A DNA stretch of 37,762 bases. Origin: UBA937 sp031549725 (lineage in GTDB: Bacteria > Spirochaetota > Spirochaetia > Treponematales > Breznakiellaceae). Both the position numbers and the translations under genes were made by a program. A model generated the notes under the pieces. It was not told where the DNA came from, made no database searches, and worked only from the letters and a program-made list of their open reading frames with translations. This document shows positions 30,464 through 37,762 of this stretch, piece after piece (position 1 is the first letter of the stretch; every line of letters begins with the position of its first letter). The DNA is taken from the NCBI GenBank assembly GCA_031549725.1, contig JAVBPH010000095.1:1-37762 (forward strand). The letters run 5' to 3'.

Positions 30464-31705
30464 GTGAAATTATATAGTAAAGGCCAGCTGGTATTTTTTT
30501 CCGTGCTGAGCGCCCTCATTGTAATAATGTTTGCGGTCGGCATTGGTTTATTGAAATTTCCTTCGGATAAAACTGAACAGGCCGCCGCTGACAGCCAGGG
30601 AACCGTTACTGTGGGTGATCCCTTTGAAAAACTGGAGCTCCGGCAGTCGAATTATACTGATCCCAGGCTCCACGCGGTGGCGGAGCTGAGCTCTTTTACA
30701 GAGGATGAACGGGAAAATATTTCGGTTTACGAACAGTTGAACGAAGCGGTGGTTAACATCACCACCGAAACCGTGGCAATCAACTGGTTCCTTGAACCGG
30801 TTCCCCAGGAGGGCGGCTCCGGGTCGGGGTCCATTATCGATACCCGGGGATATGTACTGACCAACAATCATGTTATTGAAAATGCCTACAAGGTTTTTAT
30901 CAACCTGGCCGACGGCAGCCAGTTTGAAGGACAGGTTATCGGCACCGATCCTGAAAATGACCTGGCGGTGCTCAAGTTCGAACCACCCAGGGGGATTCAG
31001 CTTAAGACGATTCCCTTCGGTGATTCCACTAATCTCCGGGTTGGACAGAAGGTGCTGGCCATCGGGAACCCCTTTGCGCTGGAACGGACCTTGACCGTGG
31101 GCATTGTGTCCGGCCTGGGCCGTCCCATCCAGACTTCCCGGCAGAACATCATCCGCAACATGATCCAGACCGATGCATCGATTAACCCGGGCAATTCCGG
31201 TGGCCCCCTCCTGGATTCCCACGGGAAAATGATCGGTATTAATACTATGATTTATTCACCCTCCGGGGGCAGTGTGGGAATCGGTTTTGCGGTTCCGGTG
31301 AACACGGCCAAACGGGTGGTGGCGGAACTGATCGAATTCGGCAAGGTCCGCCGGGGATGGATTGATGCTTCGGTGGTTCAGCTCTTCCCCGCGCTGGTCC
31401 GTTATGCCAAGCTTCCCGTTTCCCAGGGTCTGCTGGTTTCCAGGACCAAAAGGAACGGTTTTGCCGAACGGGCGGGAATCCGCCAGGGAACCGAACCTAT
31501 CCGCTACGGTTCCAGCGTCATCTATATCGGCGGCGATGTGATCACCATGGTGGATGGGATTAAGGTAAACACCCTGGCGGATCTGTATTCCGCCCTGGAG
31601 GACAACAAACCCGGCGAACGGGTTGCGGTGGAAGTAAACCGCTCCGGAAAAATCGTCAGGCTGGACGTGATCCTGGCCGACCGGGAAGAGATACTGAGTC
31701 AATAA
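30464..31705 (+). CDS. HtrA/DegP-family serine protease with PDZ domain
   Basis: A 413-residue envelope protease. One N-terminal hydrophobic segment (about 8-30) anchors it in the inner membrane with the catalytic part in the periplasm. The trypsin-like triad is complete: H136 (LTNNHV), D166 (ENDLAVL) and S245 (NPGNSGGPL). A single PDZ domain covers about 300-400 (GLLVSRTKRNGFAERAGIRQG to GDVITMVDGIKVNTLADLYSALE). This layout fits DegS/HhoB-like members. It degrades or senses misfolded envelope proteins. The start is a GTG with AGGAG 7 nt upstream. No sigma-E type system is nearby. The gene is followed by family E repeats. Confidence 0.95.
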   Translation: MKLYSKGQLVFFSVLSALIVIMFAVGIGLLKFPSDKTEQAAADSQGTVTVGDPFEKLELRQSNYTDPRLHAVAELSSFTEDERENISVYEQLNEAVVNITTETVAINWFLEPVPQEGGSGSGSIIDTRGYVLTNNHVIENAYKVFINLADGSQFEGQVIGTDPENDLAVLKFEPPRGIQLKTIPFGDSTNLRVGQKVLAIGNPFALERTLTVGIVSGLGRPIQTSRQNIIRNMIQTDASINPGNSGGPLLDSHGKMIGINTMIYSPSGGSVGIGFAVPVNTAKRVVAELIEFGKVRRGWIDASVVQLFPALVRYAKLPVSQGLLVSRTKRNGFAERAGIRQGTEPIRYGSSVIYIGGDVITMVDGIKVNTLADLYSALEDNKPGERVAVEVNRSGKIVRLDVILADREEILSQ

Positions 31706-31786
31706 GCGGGGAAAAATTTTGAGCAGGACTTTGCAGGTCCTTTGTGCTGAGGCATCGAAGGGACCTGCAAAAAAGAGCTTTTGCCC

Positions 31787-31960
31787 CCGGTCCCTGAGGC
31801 TCTCGAAGGGACCTGCTAAAATGAGCCTTTTTGCCACTGGTGGTTTCGGGAGCCTCAACCACCGGGGGAAGCTCCGGTCCCTGAGGCTCTCGAAGGGACT
31901 TGCGAAGGAGAACCTTTTTGCCACTGGTGGTTTCGGGAGCCTCAACCACCGGGGGAAGGT
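31787..31960 (+). repeat. Family E tandem repeat, two 87-bp units (copy 5)
   Basis: Units 31787-31873 and 31874-31960 differ by only a few bases. Each starts with the CCGGTCCCTGAGGCTCTCG hairpin and ends with GGTGGTT-TCGGGAGCCTC-AACCACC. A truncated relative (31726-31775, arms TTTGCAGGTCC and GGACCTGCAAA) precedes them. They lie between the convergent htrA and kbl genes, where they may serve as a shared 3' end. Confidence 0.9.
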
Positions 31961-31977
31961 TTCAGCAATATCATCCC

Positions 31978-33177
31978 TCAGATAACTTTCAGGAATTTTC
32001 CGGTTTTCTTAAAGGCATCCACACAGTGGTCTATCATTTCTTCCGTATGGGCTGCGGACAGCTGAACCCTGATCCTGGCCAATCCCTTGGGGACCACGGG
32101 GAAGCTGAAGGCCGTTACATAGATACCTTCTCTAAAAAGGGCCCCCGCCATGCGGACCGCCAGAACTTCATCCTTCAGCATCACCGGAACAATGGGATGG
32201 CTCCCCGGTCTGATATCAAACCCTGCGCTGGCCATGGCCCGGCGGAATCTTGTGGTGTTCGTATTCAGCCGGTCCCGGAGTTCCCCGGATTCCTTGACCA
32301 TCCGGAGGGCTTCCCGGGTACCGCCTACTATGGCCGGGGGAATGGTGTTGCTGAACAGGTAGGGACGGGCCTTCTGCCTTAACCATTCGATCAGTTCCCG
32401 TCGGCCGGAAACGCAGCCCCCCGCAGCGCCTCCCAGGGCTTTCCCGAAGGTGGTGGTGATCAGGTCCACCCGGTCTATCACATTCCAGTACTCGTGGGTG
32501 CCCCTGCCGGTTTTGCCCACAAACCCCGTGGCATGGCTGTCATCCACCATAACCAGGGCATCGTACTTTTCCGCCAGGCCGCAGATATCCTGCAGGCTGG
32601 CAAGGTCCCCGTCCATGGAAAAAACCCCATCGGTTACAATGAGTTTATATTTTGCGGACAGGGCTTCCTTCAGTTTTATTTCCAGATCATCCATATCGTT
32701 GTGAAGATAGATATACCTGGCGGCTTTGCTTAACCGGATACCGTCAATAACCGAAGCATGGTTCAGGGCATCAGTAAAAATAGCGCATTCATTATCCAGG
32801 ATAGCTTCAAAGACTCCCCCGTTGGCATCAAAACATGATGAAAAAAGGATGGTATCCTCGGTTCCCAAAAAAACCGATAATTCCTCCTCCAGCAATTTGT
32901 GGGGTTCCTGGGTGCCGCAGATAAAACGTACCGAAGAAAGGCCGTACCCCCATTTTTCCATAGCCCTGGTTGCGGCCATCACCAGTTCCGGCCTTCCGGC
33001 CAGTCCCAGGTAGTTGTTGGCGCAAAAATTAAGCGCCTCCTGGACCGTTCCGTCCTCTGTCCTGGCTTCGATCAATGCCCCCTGGGATGTCTGCAGGATC
33101 CTTTCCTGTTTATATAAACCTTCCTGCTTTAAAGTGCCAAGCCGTTTCGTCATGTCTTCTTTTATCAAGCCGTACAT
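31978..33177 (-). CDS. kbl: Glycine C-acetyltransferase (2-amino-3-ketobutyrate CoA ligase)
   Basis: A 399-residue cytoplasmic PLP enzyme of the alpha-oxoamine synthase family. It cleaves 2-amino-3-oxobutanoate with CoA into glycine and acetyl-CoA, or runs in reverse. Typical motifs are NFCANNYLGLAGRPELV (50-66), GYGLSSVRFICGTQEPHKLLEE (77-98), MVDDSHATGFVGKTGRGT (210-227) and the PLP lysine K246 in TTTFGKALGG. The length equals that of E. coli Kbl (398). 8-amino-7-oxononanoate synthase (BioF) is the main alternative, but the ICGTQ and HATGFVGKTGRG forms favour Kbl. No tdh gene is adjacent. AGGAGG 5 nt before the ATG supports the start. It follows the PEGA/barrel gene on the same strand. Confidence 0.93.
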   Translation of the reverse strand: MYGLIKEDMTKRLGTLKQEGLYKQERILQTSQGALIEARTEDGTVQEALNFCANNYLGLAGRPELVMAATRAMEKWGYGLSSVRFICGTQEPHKLLEEELSVFLGTEDTILFSSCFDANGGVFEAILDNECAIFTDALNHASVIDGIRLSKAARYIYLHNDMDDLEIKLKEALSAKYKLIVTDGVFSMDGDLASLQDICGLAEKYDALVMVDDSHATGFVGKTGRGTHEYWNVIDRVDLITTTFGKALGGAAGGCVSGRRELIEWLRQKARPYLFSNTIPPAIVGGTREALRMVKESGELRDRLNTNTTRFRRAMASAGFDIRPGSHPIVPVMLKDEVLAVRMAGALFREGIYVTAFSFPVVPKGLARIRVQLSAAHTEEMIDHCVDAFKKTGKFLKVI

Positions 33178-33246
33178 ATCCGCCTCCTGAAAACCGGAAA
33201 ATGATGTGCCGAATAAGTTCCCAAACTTTTCGGAAACCCTTTCCTT

Positions 33247-34824
33247 TTACTGAATAAACCCTATTCCAATCCCGCCGAATCCGCCCCAGGTACTGTCCTC
33301 ATAGGAAACCCCGGCCATGGCGCTGAACACAAAAACCGAAGGCCCGGGGAAAAATTTTATTTCCCCCCCTATCAGCACAGGTCCCAGGCTGACCCGGTTT
33401 TCAAAAAGATATTCCGTCCTGAGGGACAACCCGGTATTGAATATGGCATGACGGTAGGAAAACCCCGCCGACAGAATACCGCCGGGAACCCCGCTGTCCG
33501 GGTATCCATCCGGTCCCGACCAGAGCAGCCCCGGAGTCAGAAAAGCCATAAACGAATTCCCAAAGGACCAGGAAACGGGAATGGAAATTTCCGGCCCGGT
33601 TCCCATGGCAAAGGGAGTCATGGGCCCTTCCTGGGCCCATCCGTAGGACAGTACCGCCGCAAGTCCCAGGGGGAGTTCCCGGGCTTTCATTATCTGCCAC
33701 TTAACCGAACCGCCCACCCCTATAACGGAACTGCTCCCGAATTCGGGGGTGATATTCAGGGATACCGCGGCTTCCAGAAAACTCACCGGAGAAACCCTGA
33801 ACGCAAAAGCCATGGGGAGATTGCTCCAGGCATCTTCCGTGGCCGGCGGTTTGCCGAAGAGCATCAACGCATCCAACTGAAAGGAACCCCTGGGCAGGAT
33901 ATCCGTTCCTGCGGCAAACAGCAGCCCCGACTTGGCGGAAGCCATGGTTTCAGGAAAAATAGAAATCGAAGAATCCACCACCACCGAAAGTGCAGCGCTT
34001 TGCTTAACCAGCGGCCGGTCATCCCAGGGGATGGATTCGGTATCGATATTGATGGTATAGGTTCCGTCGGGAACAATGGTGCCGTCCCGGGTTCTGCCGT
34101 TCCAGATTACGTTCTGGGACCAGGTTGTGAAGGGGCCCAGTTCCATGGAATAAACCTCAGCACCCTGGCTGTTCATTATCCTGAGCACGCCTTTTCCGGG
34201 AGCACTGACTTCAAAGGTACATTCGGTGGTCCCCAGGGACCCGGAATTTGCCGGATTAAACCGGGACCGCCGGATTCCCGCATTGCCGAGACTGTACAAA
34301 GCGGGCTTCATCTCCAGCTCAATCACTTCGGATGTTCCCTGCTGGACTGCTATGGTTTTGGACACATCGTCAAAACCAAAGGCCCTTACCCGGATGTTCC
34401 GGAAGCCCACATGTAATGCCAGGGCGCCCCCCTGCTGATACTCCCCGTCCACATAAATTTCAGGCTCAAAGGGCACCGAGGAAGGAACCCCCGGGGCTTT
34501 TTGGGGATGTATCATGACCATACCGGTGGCTCTTTCCATATCCAGGGAGATCACCACCCGTCCTTTCTGGGGAACCGTTACCATGACCTGGCGGTCCGCA
34601 TAGGTTTCCTTAACAAGCCAAACCACATAGGAACCGGGCATCAGGTTCGGCAGGGACAAAGGGGTGTATCCCCGCTCAATTCCGTTGATATAAACCTTGG
34701 CATTTGAGGGCTCGCTCATAATTTCCAGGCCCGACCCTTCCCTTTCCTCGTAGGTATCCGCGGCGCCGGCCTGAAAAAGAGCTGCACATACTAACACTGC
34801 GATAAAAAATAATTTTCTATGCAT
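33247..34824 (-). CDS. PEGA-domain outer-membrane beta-barrel-like protein
   Basis: A 525-residue exported protein with a signal peptide (MHRKLFFIAVLVCAALFQAGA). Residues about 32-95 form a PEGA domain (LEIMSEPSNAKVYINGIERGYTPLSLPNLMPGSYVVWLVKETYADRQVMVTV). A second PEGA-like module follows (105-170). Residues about 185-260 resemble a FlgD-type Ig-like domain (VSAPGKGVLRIMNSQGAEVYSMELGPFTTWSQNVIWNGRTRDGTIVPDGTYTI). Residues about 290-525 are glycine-rich amphipathic strands that end in an aromatic residue near the terminus (GGFGGIGIGFIQ), as in outer-membrane barrels. It may link the cell wall to the outer membrane. No good ribosome-binding site is seen before the ATG. The function is not known. 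Confidence 0.82.
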   Translation of the reverse strand: MHRKLFFIAVLVCAALFQAGAADTYEEREGSGLEIMSEPSNAKVYINGIERGYTPLSLPNLMPGSYVVWLVKETYADRQVMVTVPQKGRVVISLDMERATGMVMIHPQKAPGVPSSVPFEPEIYVDGEYQQGGALALHVGFRNIRVRAFGFDDVSKTIAVQQGTSEVIELEMKPALYSLGNAGIRRSRFNPANSGSLGTTECTFEVSAPGKGVLRIMNSQGAEVYSMELGPFTTWSQNVIWNGRTRDGTIVPDGTYTINIDTESIPWDDRPLVKQSAALSVVVDSSISIFPETMASAKSGLLFAAGTDILPRGSFQLDALMLFGKPPATEDAWSNLPMAFAFRVSPVSFLEAAVSLNITPEFGSSSVIGVGGSVKWQIMKARELPLGLAAVLSYGWAQEGPMTPFAMGTGPEISIPVSWSFGNSFMAFLTPGLLWSGPDGYPDSGVPGGILSAGFSYRHAIFNTGLSLRTEYLFENRVSLGPVLIGGEIKFFPGPSVFVFSAMAGVSYEDSTWGGFGGIGIGFIQ

Positions 34825-34973
34825 GTAAATAATATATGCTACTTTTCCGATAAAATGAACTGTTTAAAGTGCCCAAATAGCTGCCCCGGAAAACATCACC
34901 AGCCATTTAACCTTTTACATCCGGGATTCCACCGCTTTTCCTGCGGATTTTAGATTCTGTCAATATTATTGAT

Positions 34974-34982
34974 GATAAAAAT
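34974..34982. repeat. Left 9-bp target-site duplication of the insertion sequence
   Basis: GATAAAAAT directly precedes the left terminal repeat and is repeated exactly at 36269-36277. Confidence 0.93.
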
Positions 34983-36268
34983 CACTGCTGTCCGGTTAAA
35001 CTAAAGAAAGCATAAAAAAGCTTGTATTTTTGGCCCTTACCAGGTATAAAGAAATCACTACAAATCAATATACCAAAAGGAAATACAAGCTATGACAAAG
35101 TATACCACAGTAATAGGAAATTTGTTAAGTCCTATAAGCAGATCTGATTTTCAAGCAGCGGTAAATCTCTACCAGGCGGATAAACGGACCAAGACCTTCA
35201 CGACCTATGATTTATTCAAGTCCATGCTGTACGGCCAGCTCACTGGCTGTCTGAGCGTCCGGGACATTGAAAGCGCCCAAAGGGCAAACAGCAGACACCT
35301 GTATCATGCCGGCTTGAAACCGATAAAACGCTCAACCTTCTGTGATGCGATGGAACGCAGAGACCACCGGGTGTTTGAGGAAGTTTTCTTCACCGTAACT
35401 AACCTGGCGCGGAATCTAAACGGAAGACGGGGTAAGCGTTTTAACGATCCGTTGAAAATTATTGATGCGACCACGATTCCCCTGTGCCTTGAGAAATATG
35501 GCTGGGCTGTGTTCCGGCAAACAACGGGAGCAGTCAAACTTCACCTGCGCCTTGACGGAGACCGGTTACTTCCTGATGATGCATACTTGACTCCAGGAGC
35601 GGTACACGATGTGAATGGAATGGTGTACCTCTGTACTGAATCCGGTGTTATCTATGTGTTTGACCGAGGCTATATGAACTATAGTTCTTTATATCGTATA
35701 CAGTTAGATAATTCTATCTTTGTAACCCGGATGAAATGCAACGGTACTTACAAACGGATACAGAATAACAAGCGGGACAAAGACGGACCGATTCGTTCTG
35801 ATGTGATCATTAAGTTGACCGGTCCCTTGACGAAAAAGAACTATCCGGAACCCTTACGGAAGATTCGCTATTATGATAAGGAAACTGACCGAACCTATGA
35901 GTTCATCACCAATGACTTTGAACGGGATGCGCAGGAGATAGCGGAAATCTATAAGCAACGGTGGCAGGTAGAATTATTCTTCAAATGGATCAAACAGAAT
36001 CTCCGGATCAAGACATTCTGGGGAACGAGCCAGAATGCGGTGTATACGCAGATTTGGACGGCTCTGATACTTTCAGTATTGTTGTGGATTCGACAGACCC
36101 TTGATGGACTCAGCGTTACGGCCCATCAGCTTATTCAGATGATGAAGACGACCCTGCTGACAAAGAACTCCGTTGCCGGACTTTGTTATGCTACACCACC
36201 TCCGAGAGAAAAACCCTCCGCTCAACTCGTTTTTAGGCATTTCCTTGGAAGTTAACCGGACAGCAGTG
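34983..36268 (+). mobile_element. Complete IS4-family insertion sequence (1286 bp)
   Basis: The ends are perfect 17-bp inverted repeats, CACTGCTGTCCGGTTAA at 34983-34999 and its complement at 36252-36268. They are flanked by an exact 9-bp direct duplication. The element carries one transposase gene of full length. The element has no decay that I can see, so it is probably recent and may still move. It is inserted in the gap between the PEGA gene and the beta-helix lipoprotein gene. No passenger gene is present. The family assignment rests on the transposase. Confidence 0.95.
35092..36255 (+). CDS. IS4-family (DDE) transposase
   Basis: A 387-residue DDE transposase. The acidic triad is visible as D in IIDATTIPL (near 144), D in YVFDRGYMNY (near 200) and E in the signature YKQRWQVELFFKWIK. 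That signature matches the Y-(2)-R-(3)-E-(6)-K motif of the IS4 group. The DFQAAVNLYQADKRTKTFTTYDLFKSMLYGQLTGCLSVRDIE N-terminus matches a common subgroup with a DUF4372-like domain. The stop codon TAA (36253-36255) lies inside the right terminal repeat. AAGGA before the ATG gives good translation. No frameshift or internal stop is seen, so the enzyme should be functional. Confidence 0.96.
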   Translation: MTKYTTVIGNLLSPISRSDFQAAVNLYQADKRTKTFTTYDLFKSMLYGQLTGCLSVRDIESAQRANSRHLYHAGLKPIKRSTFCDAMERRDHRVFEEVFFTVTNLARNLNGRRGKRFNDPLKIIDATTIPLCLEKYGWAVFRQTTGAVKLHLRLDGDRLLPDDAYLTPGAVHDVNGMVYLCTESGVIYVFDRGYMNYSSLYRIQLDNSIFVTRMKCNGTYKRIQNNKRDKDGPIRSDVIIKLTGPLTKKNYPEPLRKIRYYDKETDRTYEFITNDFERDAQEIAEIYKQRWQVELFFKWIKQNLRIKTFWGTSQNAVYTQIWTALILSVLLWIRQTLDGLSVTAHQLIQMMKTTLLTKNSVAGLCYATPPPREKPSAQLVFRHFLGS

Positions 36269-36277
36269 GATAAAAAT
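36269..36277. repeat. Right 9-bp target-site duplication of the insertion sequence
   Basis: GATAAAAAT directly after the right terminal repeat; an exact match to 34974-34982. Confidence 0.93.
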
Positions 36278-36330
36278 GAAAAACCCGTAAACAGGTGATA
36301 TATTCTTTTTAATGGCAGAAAATCTGTTTT

Positions 36331-36362
36331 TTCCCCTTTGACGGTTAATCCGGTCAGGGGAA
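36331..36362. other. Hairpin upstream of the beta-helix lipoprotein gene
   Basis: TTCCCCTTTGAC pairs with GTCAGGGGAA with one bulged T, loop GGTTAATCCG. It lies about 90 bp before the start codon. It is not followed by a T run on either strand. Confidence 0.45.
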
Positions 36363-36449
36363 TTCCATCAGGGTGAAGTCTCCATGCATTGCTGGAAGCA
36401 GCTATAAGTATAAAACGGATACCATACCAAAAACACATTAAGGGGTTTG

Positions 36450-37762
36450 ATGATGAAAAAAAATGTATTTTCCCTGCTGCTTGTTCTTTTTACACTGTTT
36501 TTTATCCTAACCGGATGTTCCAACCCCGCTGGGGGCGGTTCAACTCCGGGGGCCGATCTTTCCGGGGAGGAAACCATAAACTATGCCCCGGCATTACCCG
36601 ACACGGTCTATGTAATAGCCGGCGGAAAAGGGAACAAAGACGGTTCTTCCTGGGAGAACGCGTATGCGGATGTCCAGACGGCTATAGATACGGCGGCGGG
36701 CACGGCCACCTTAGTTTCGCCAAAGTATGTGTTGATCCTGGGCGGACATACCTATTACCCCAATTCCAGTCCCAACATCCCTTCCCCGGCCTCAGACCGG
36801 GAGAAGCATTTTTCCCTGAAAACCAATGTAACCGTAATTGGGGGATTCAAGGGTGATGAAAGTGACCGGGTTCCCAGGGGGGAGTCGACGGTCTTATCCG
36901 GGGATATTGGTGTAAAAGATGATAAGAGTGATAATGTCTATCATGTGTTTTACCATTCCATAGTAACGAGTGTTAACAACACAGCGGTGCTGAAGAATGT
37001 GACCATAACAGGCGGGAATGCAAATGGAAGCGGTAACCACAGCAACGGCAGCGGGATGTACAATTACAGCAGCAGTCCCACAGTGGAAAACTGTACCTTC
37101 AGCGCCAACAGCGCCTACTACATAGGCGGTGGGATGTACAATGAAGAAAGCGATCCCACGGTGGTTAACTGTACCTTCAGCGGTAACAGCGCCTACTACC
37201 ACGGCGGCGGGATGTACAATAAAGAAAGCGATCCCACGGTGGTTAACTGTACCTTCAGCGGTAACAGCGCCAACTACAGCGGCGGCGGGATGTCCAATGA
37301 AGAAAGCAATCCCACGGTGGTTAACTGTACCTTCAGCGGTAACAGCGCCAACGCCGTTGGCGGCGGGATGCTCAATAACGTCAACAGCAGTCCCACGGTG
37401 GAAAACTGTACCTTCAGCGGTAACAGCGCCAACTACAACGGCGGCGGGATGTCCAATGCCAACAGCAGTAGCCCTACAGTGGAAAACTGTACCTTCAGCG
37501 GTAATAATGCCTCCAATAGCGGAGGTGGGATGTGCAATGAAAATAGCGATCCCACGGTGGAAAACTGCACCTTCAGCGGAAACAACGCCACCGACCTCGG
37601 CGGCGGAATGTACAATAGGGACAGCAGCAGTCCCAAGGTCTATGGTAGTATCCTGGTCGGGAACTTTAAAACAGGAGATGGTTCTATAAACGAATTTTCC
37701 GGCAACGCCTTCAATGCCTTAAGCACAGCTAACCTTATCCGTGGTACTACGGCGAACCAACA
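36450..37762 (+). CDS. Beta-helix repeat lipoprotein, 5' part (runs off the window)
   Basis: The reading frame stays open from the ATG at 36450 to the last base, at least 437 codons, with no stop. The signal peptide ends in lipobox LTGC (residue 23 or so), followed by SNPAGGGSTPG, much like the lipoproteins at 20110 and 21065. Residues about 50-100 (YVIAGGKGNKDGSSWENAYADVQTAIDTA) are the usual N-terminal cap of right-handed parallel beta-helix proteins. From about 200 on come eight repeats of 26 or 27 residues of the type GGGMYN-x-SDPTVVNCTFSGNSA. The Cys in NCTFSGN is kept in every unit. A surface or adhesin-like role is likely for this family, but not shown. AAGGGG precedes the tandem ATG codons (36450, 36453). 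Confidence 0.9.
   Translation, partial: MMKKNVFSLLLVLFTLFFILTGCSNPAGGGSTPGADLSGEETINYAPALPDTVYVIAGGKGNKDGSSWENAYADVQTAIDTAAGTATLVSPKYVLILGGHTYYPNSSPNIPSPASDREKHFSLKTNVTVIGGFKGDESDRVPRGESTVLSGDIGVKDDKSDNVYHVFYHSIVTSVNNTAVLKNVTITGGNANGSGNHSNGSGMYNYSSSPTVENCTFSANSAYYIGGGMYNEESDPTVVNCTFSGNSAYYHGGGMYNKESDPTVVNCTFSGNSANYSGGGMSNEESNPTVVNCTFSGNSANAVGGGMLNNVNSSPTVENCTFSGNSANYNGGGMSNANSSSPTVENCTFSGNNASNSGGGMCNENSDPTVENCTFSGNNATDLGGGMYNRDSSSPKVYGSILVGNFKTGDGSINEFSGNAFNALSTANLIRGTTANQ
37053..37688 (+). repeat. In-gene tandem repeat of 78/81 bp, eight units
   Basis: The GGGATG (last unit GGAATG) mark of each unit is at 37053, 37131, 37209, 37287, 37365, 37446, 37527 and 37605. The steps are 78, 78, 78, 78, 81, 81 and 78 bp, always a multiple of three. 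Units near 37131-37320 are almost identical in DNA, so the array has been recently homogenised or expanded. Confidence 0.92.

Noticed and set aside
31787..31960. CRISPR array
   Set aside because: The two 87-bp units have no unique spacers and no cas genes are near; they are tandem copies of a hairpin module.
31719..31985. Open frames with LRSLRLSKGP and GGFGSLNHRG repeats at family E sites (also 14422-14736, 24119-24382)
   Set aside because: The peptides are only translations of palindromic repeats that occur in several frames and both strands. No ribosome-binding site or conserved protein is seen.
34983..34999. attL-type site of a prophage or integrative element
   Set aside because: The repeat is the IS terminal repeat. 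No integrase or tRNA gene is in the window.
36389..36856. 155-codon frame overlapping the beta-helix lipoprotein gene
   Set aside because: It is in another frame. The frame starting at 36450 has a lipoprotein signal, a good ribosome-binding site and repeats.
37129..37689. 186-codon repetitive frame (IPRWLTVPSAVTAPT repeats)
   Set aside because: It is the +1 shadow of the 78-bp repeat array. The repeats keep any frame open.

Overview
The window looks like chromosomal DNA of a free-living or gut-associated spirochete, most likely a Treponema of the termite-gut type (T. primitia / T. azotonutricium group). This is inference. It rests on the mix of families: PEGA-domain envelope proteins, a FecR-domain lipoprotein with a beta-propeller, a putative glycoside hydrolase of the DUF4015 type, a clostridial/spirochete-type PFK, many lipoprotein signals and a beta-helix repeat lipoprotein. 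Base composition is close to balanced, and gene order does not follow the leading strand. I saw no rRNA, tRNA or CRISPR array.

Left part (1-7700): an ArsR-type regulator with a palindromic operator candidate, a GNAT acetyltransferase on the opposite strand, a tiny 2[4Fe-4S] ferredoxin, then an envelope block. That block is a LysM/M23 murein peptidase overlapping a PEGA-like secreted protein, then a class A penicillin-binding protein followed by a short ParB-domain protein. Middle (7850-20000): an EF-G-type GTPase, a HAD hydrolase, a three-gene sugar ABC importer (binding protein and two permeases, no ATPase), lon with a small co-transcribed gene, an ECF-type S component behind a structured leader, and 6-phosphofructokinase.

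Right part (20100-37762): two tandem paralogous lipoproteins, a secreted DUF4015 protein, proS, two further exported proteins, an HtrA/DegP-like protease, a Kbl-type enzyme, a PEGA/beta-barrel protein, a complete IS4-family insertion sequence with perfect ends and a 9-bp target duplication, and the 5' part of a lipoprotein made of 26-27-residue beta-helix repeats that runs off the window. Cell-envelope maintenance and protein quality control (M23, PBP, Lon, HtrA, PEGA and FecR proteins) dominate; carbon metabolism is represented by the sugar importer, PFK and Kbl.

The most unusual content is between the genes. At least five distinct families of structured, palindromic dispersed repeats (called A to E here) occupy almost every larger intergenic gap. 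Families C (about 145 bp) and D (about 130 bp, three consecutive hairpins) recur as long composite elements in both orientations. Family E is a two-hairpin module, tandemly duplicated with an 87-bp period after htrA, and one copy doubles as the intrinsic terminator of proS. These, and the 69-nt hairpin leader of the ECF gene, are the best candidates for something undescribed.
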